From positions 1 to 15,550 of the forward strand of contig JAAUSP010000125.1 in NCBI GenBank assembly GCA_012032575.1: a stretch of DNA of 15,550 nt, given 5' to 3'. The position numbers and the translations under genes are program-made. How positions within the stretch are numbered: position 1 is the first letter of the stretch; each line of letters opens with the position of its first letter. Source of the stretch: Anaerolineales bacterium. Its GTDB lineage: Bacteria > Chloroflexota > Anaerolineae > 4572-78 > J111. Under the pieces are notes generated by a model. The model was given only the letters and a program-made list of their open reading frames with translations. It was not told the origin of the DNA and did no database searches. Below, piece by piece: positions 14,430 through 15,550 of this stretch.

Positions 14430-15350
14430 TTAATGGACGCGACTCAGTCGCTTGGCCGCCAGGATAGCGCTGACCAGGATGAAAAGTCCGCCCAACAACT
14501 GCCAGCCCGACAGTCGCTCCTGCAAAAAGAGGACTGACCACAGGACCGACAGCAGCGTTTCCAGGGGGGTCAAAAGGATGACCTGACTGCCGCCGATGTA
14601 ACGCATGCTCGTAAACATGGCCCACCAGGCAAAGTAGCCGGTCACTACCCCCATGACCCCGGCCACCAGCCAACCCTGCCAGCCGGGATCAGGCCAGGGC
14701 GCTCCCTGGAACAGCCAAAACGTGCCAACCGTGGTCAGCATACCAGACATCACATACAGAGTAATGGTCCGGGTATCATAATTGCGGGCGTACCATTGAA
14801 TGACGGCAAACTCAATCGAAACGCTGATAATATTGCCGCAAATCAGCAGCACCCCCAGCCAATCGGCCTGGCCGCTTGGCCCAATCAGCAAATAGACGCC
14901 GATGAGTCCCAGTCCCAGCCGGATAAATTGGCGATAGGTCAGCTTTTCGCCACCGAGAGCCAGCACGCCCAGCACCACTACCGGGCTGATCGAGAAAATC
15001 ATGGTCGCCACCGAGGCATCCATGCGGGTCAGCGACCAGAAAAAGGCCAGCACACCGAAGCCATTCATCACCCCGGCTCCACCGATAATGAGCAACCCCT
15101 TCCGGTCCACCCGCAGCTTGCCGGGCGAAGTGACTCCCAGCGTGGCCACCAGGAGGGCAATGGAAATACCAAAGCGCAGCACCAGCAGAGTCGTCGGGGT
15201 GATGCCCAGGCTGATAGCCGCTTTGCCCAACGGAGTCGCCAGGCTAAAAGCAATGGTGGAGGTGATCGCCAGGGTCCAGCCGAGCCAGACGCCGCCCCAA
15301 TCCAAACCCGTCAAAAAATTCAATTTGCGCAGTCGAGATATAAATGTCAT
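14430..15350 (-). CDS. EamA/DMT-superfamily transporter
   Basis: About 306 residues form ten hydrophobic helices in two EamA repeats. The first repeat includes [15 protein letters not shown], the second ends with the family signature [20 protein letters not shown]. EamA proteins of the drug/metabolite superfamily export amino acids, metabolites or drugs; the substrate cannot be predicted. A longer frame opens at 15455, but the ATG at 15350 overlaps the stop of the upstream transporter gene as ATGA (15350-15347), the best argument for this start; an ATG at 15362 is the alternative. The two genes are homologous neighbours, probably working as separate transporters or as a pair. Confidence 0.88.
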   Translation of the reverse strand: MTFISRLRKLNFLTGLDWGGVWLGWTLAITSTIAFSLATPLGKAAISLGITPTTLLVLRFGISIALLVATLGVTSPGKLRVDRKGLLIIGGAGVMNGFGVLAFFWSLTRMDASVATMIFSISPVVVLGVLALGGEKLTYRQFIRLGLGLIGVYLLIGPSGQADWLGVLLICGNIISVSIEFAVIQWYARNYDTRTITLYVMSGMLTTVGTFWLFQGAPWPDPGWQGWLVAGVMGVVTGYFAWWAMFTSMRYIGGSQVILLTPLETLLSVLWSVLFLQERLSGWQLLGGLFILVSAILAAKRLSRVH

Positions 15351-15550
15351 AAACGAGACCATGCCCTCCAGCGAGGCCGCCAGCGTGCCCAGTTGAGACG
15401 CTGGATGGCCAGCAGCGCACTCAGCAAAATCAAGCCACCGCCCATCCATTCCCAAAAGGTCAGCCGCTCCCCCAAAAACAGCACCGACCAGAGCACAGCC
15501 AGCAATGTTTCCATAGGTAATAACAGCGCGATCTGGCCGCTGCCCAGCAT
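15347..15550 (-). CDS. EamA/DMT-superfamily transporter, C-terminal end, truncated by window edge
   Basis: The last 67 residues before the stop at 15347 end in the same signature as the next gene: [19 protein letters not shown] followed by [19 protein letters not shown]. This is the tenth-helix region of an EamA transporter whose start lies beyond base 15550. Its stop overlaps the start of the second transporter (ATGA), and the two share clear residue-by-residue similarity here, so they arose by tandem duplication. The basic tail ([12 protein letters not shown]) is typical of the cytoplasmic C-terminus. Confidence 0.88.
   Translation of the reverse strand: MLGSGQIALLLPMETLLAVLWSVLFLGERLTFWEWMGGGLILLSALLAIQRLNWARWRPRWRAWSRL

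Noticed and set aside
15351..15455. N-terminal extension of the complete EamA transporter
   Set aside because: The extra residues are in the wrong frame over the coding end of the upstream transporter; the ATGA overlap at 15347-15350 gives a better start.
1..15550. CRISPR array, tRNA or rRNA genes
   Set aside because: No regularly spaced direct repeats and no tRNA cloverleaf or rRNA signature was seen on either strand.

Overview
The window reads as a bacterial chromosome segment, probably from Chloroflexota (an Anaerolineae-type lineage). This is inferred from the gene families present (multi-GAF SpoIIE-type phosphatase, Uma2, NPY-type AAA/STAND ATPases, VapBC and HepT/MntA modules) and from a CATTGCGAG-type dispersed palindrome. 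No rRNA, tRNA or marker gene fixes the taxonomy.

Layout. Bases 1-363 hold the N-terminal third of an IS110-family transposase on the minus strand, running off the left edge. Bases 364-about 600 are its structured 5' non-coding end, where IS110 elements encode a bridge RNA. Bases 600-978 hold short repeats and the promoter of a vapBC toxin-antitoxin pair (979-1595). A gene-poor stretch (1596-2170) carries a decayed transposase fragment and the promoter of a plus-strand operon: MoxR ATPase (2171-3235), DUF58 protein (3241-4458) and a TgpA-like membrane transglutaminase (4722-6859). Three palindromic repeats sit between the last two. This trio is a known envelope-associated arrangement in which MoxR and DUF58 accompany a periplasmic transglutaminase.

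Convergent to it, only 4 bp away, ends a minus-strand operon. It starts at a near-consensus sigma70-type promoter (12238-12266) and reads: cold-shock-domain ORF, TPR plus AAA ATPase, a second related AAA ATPase with a winged helix and a short helical tail, then a GAF-GAF-GAF-SpoIIE phosphatase. The two ATPase genes are visibly AT-richer than the flanks, while the phosphatase gene is not. A putative RNA-binding ATPase pair feeding a PP2C phosphatase is the best candidate here for an undescribed signalling or conflict system.

Further right on the minus strand, a second operon encodes a VOC-family protein, the HepT/MntA toxin-antitoxin pair and a Uma2-family nuclease. It has a TTGACA promoter at 14361-14389, an inverted repeat in the leader and a strong terminator at 12282-12309. 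The right edge holds two tandem EamA transporters, the upstream one truncated by the window.

A striking overall feature is that four genes (DUF58, transglutaminase, GAF/PP2C, cold-shock/TPR/ATPase) carry six single-base frameshifts in total, mostly at short homopolymers, with conserved motifs continuing in the other frame. Sequencing or assembly indels are the simplest explanation.
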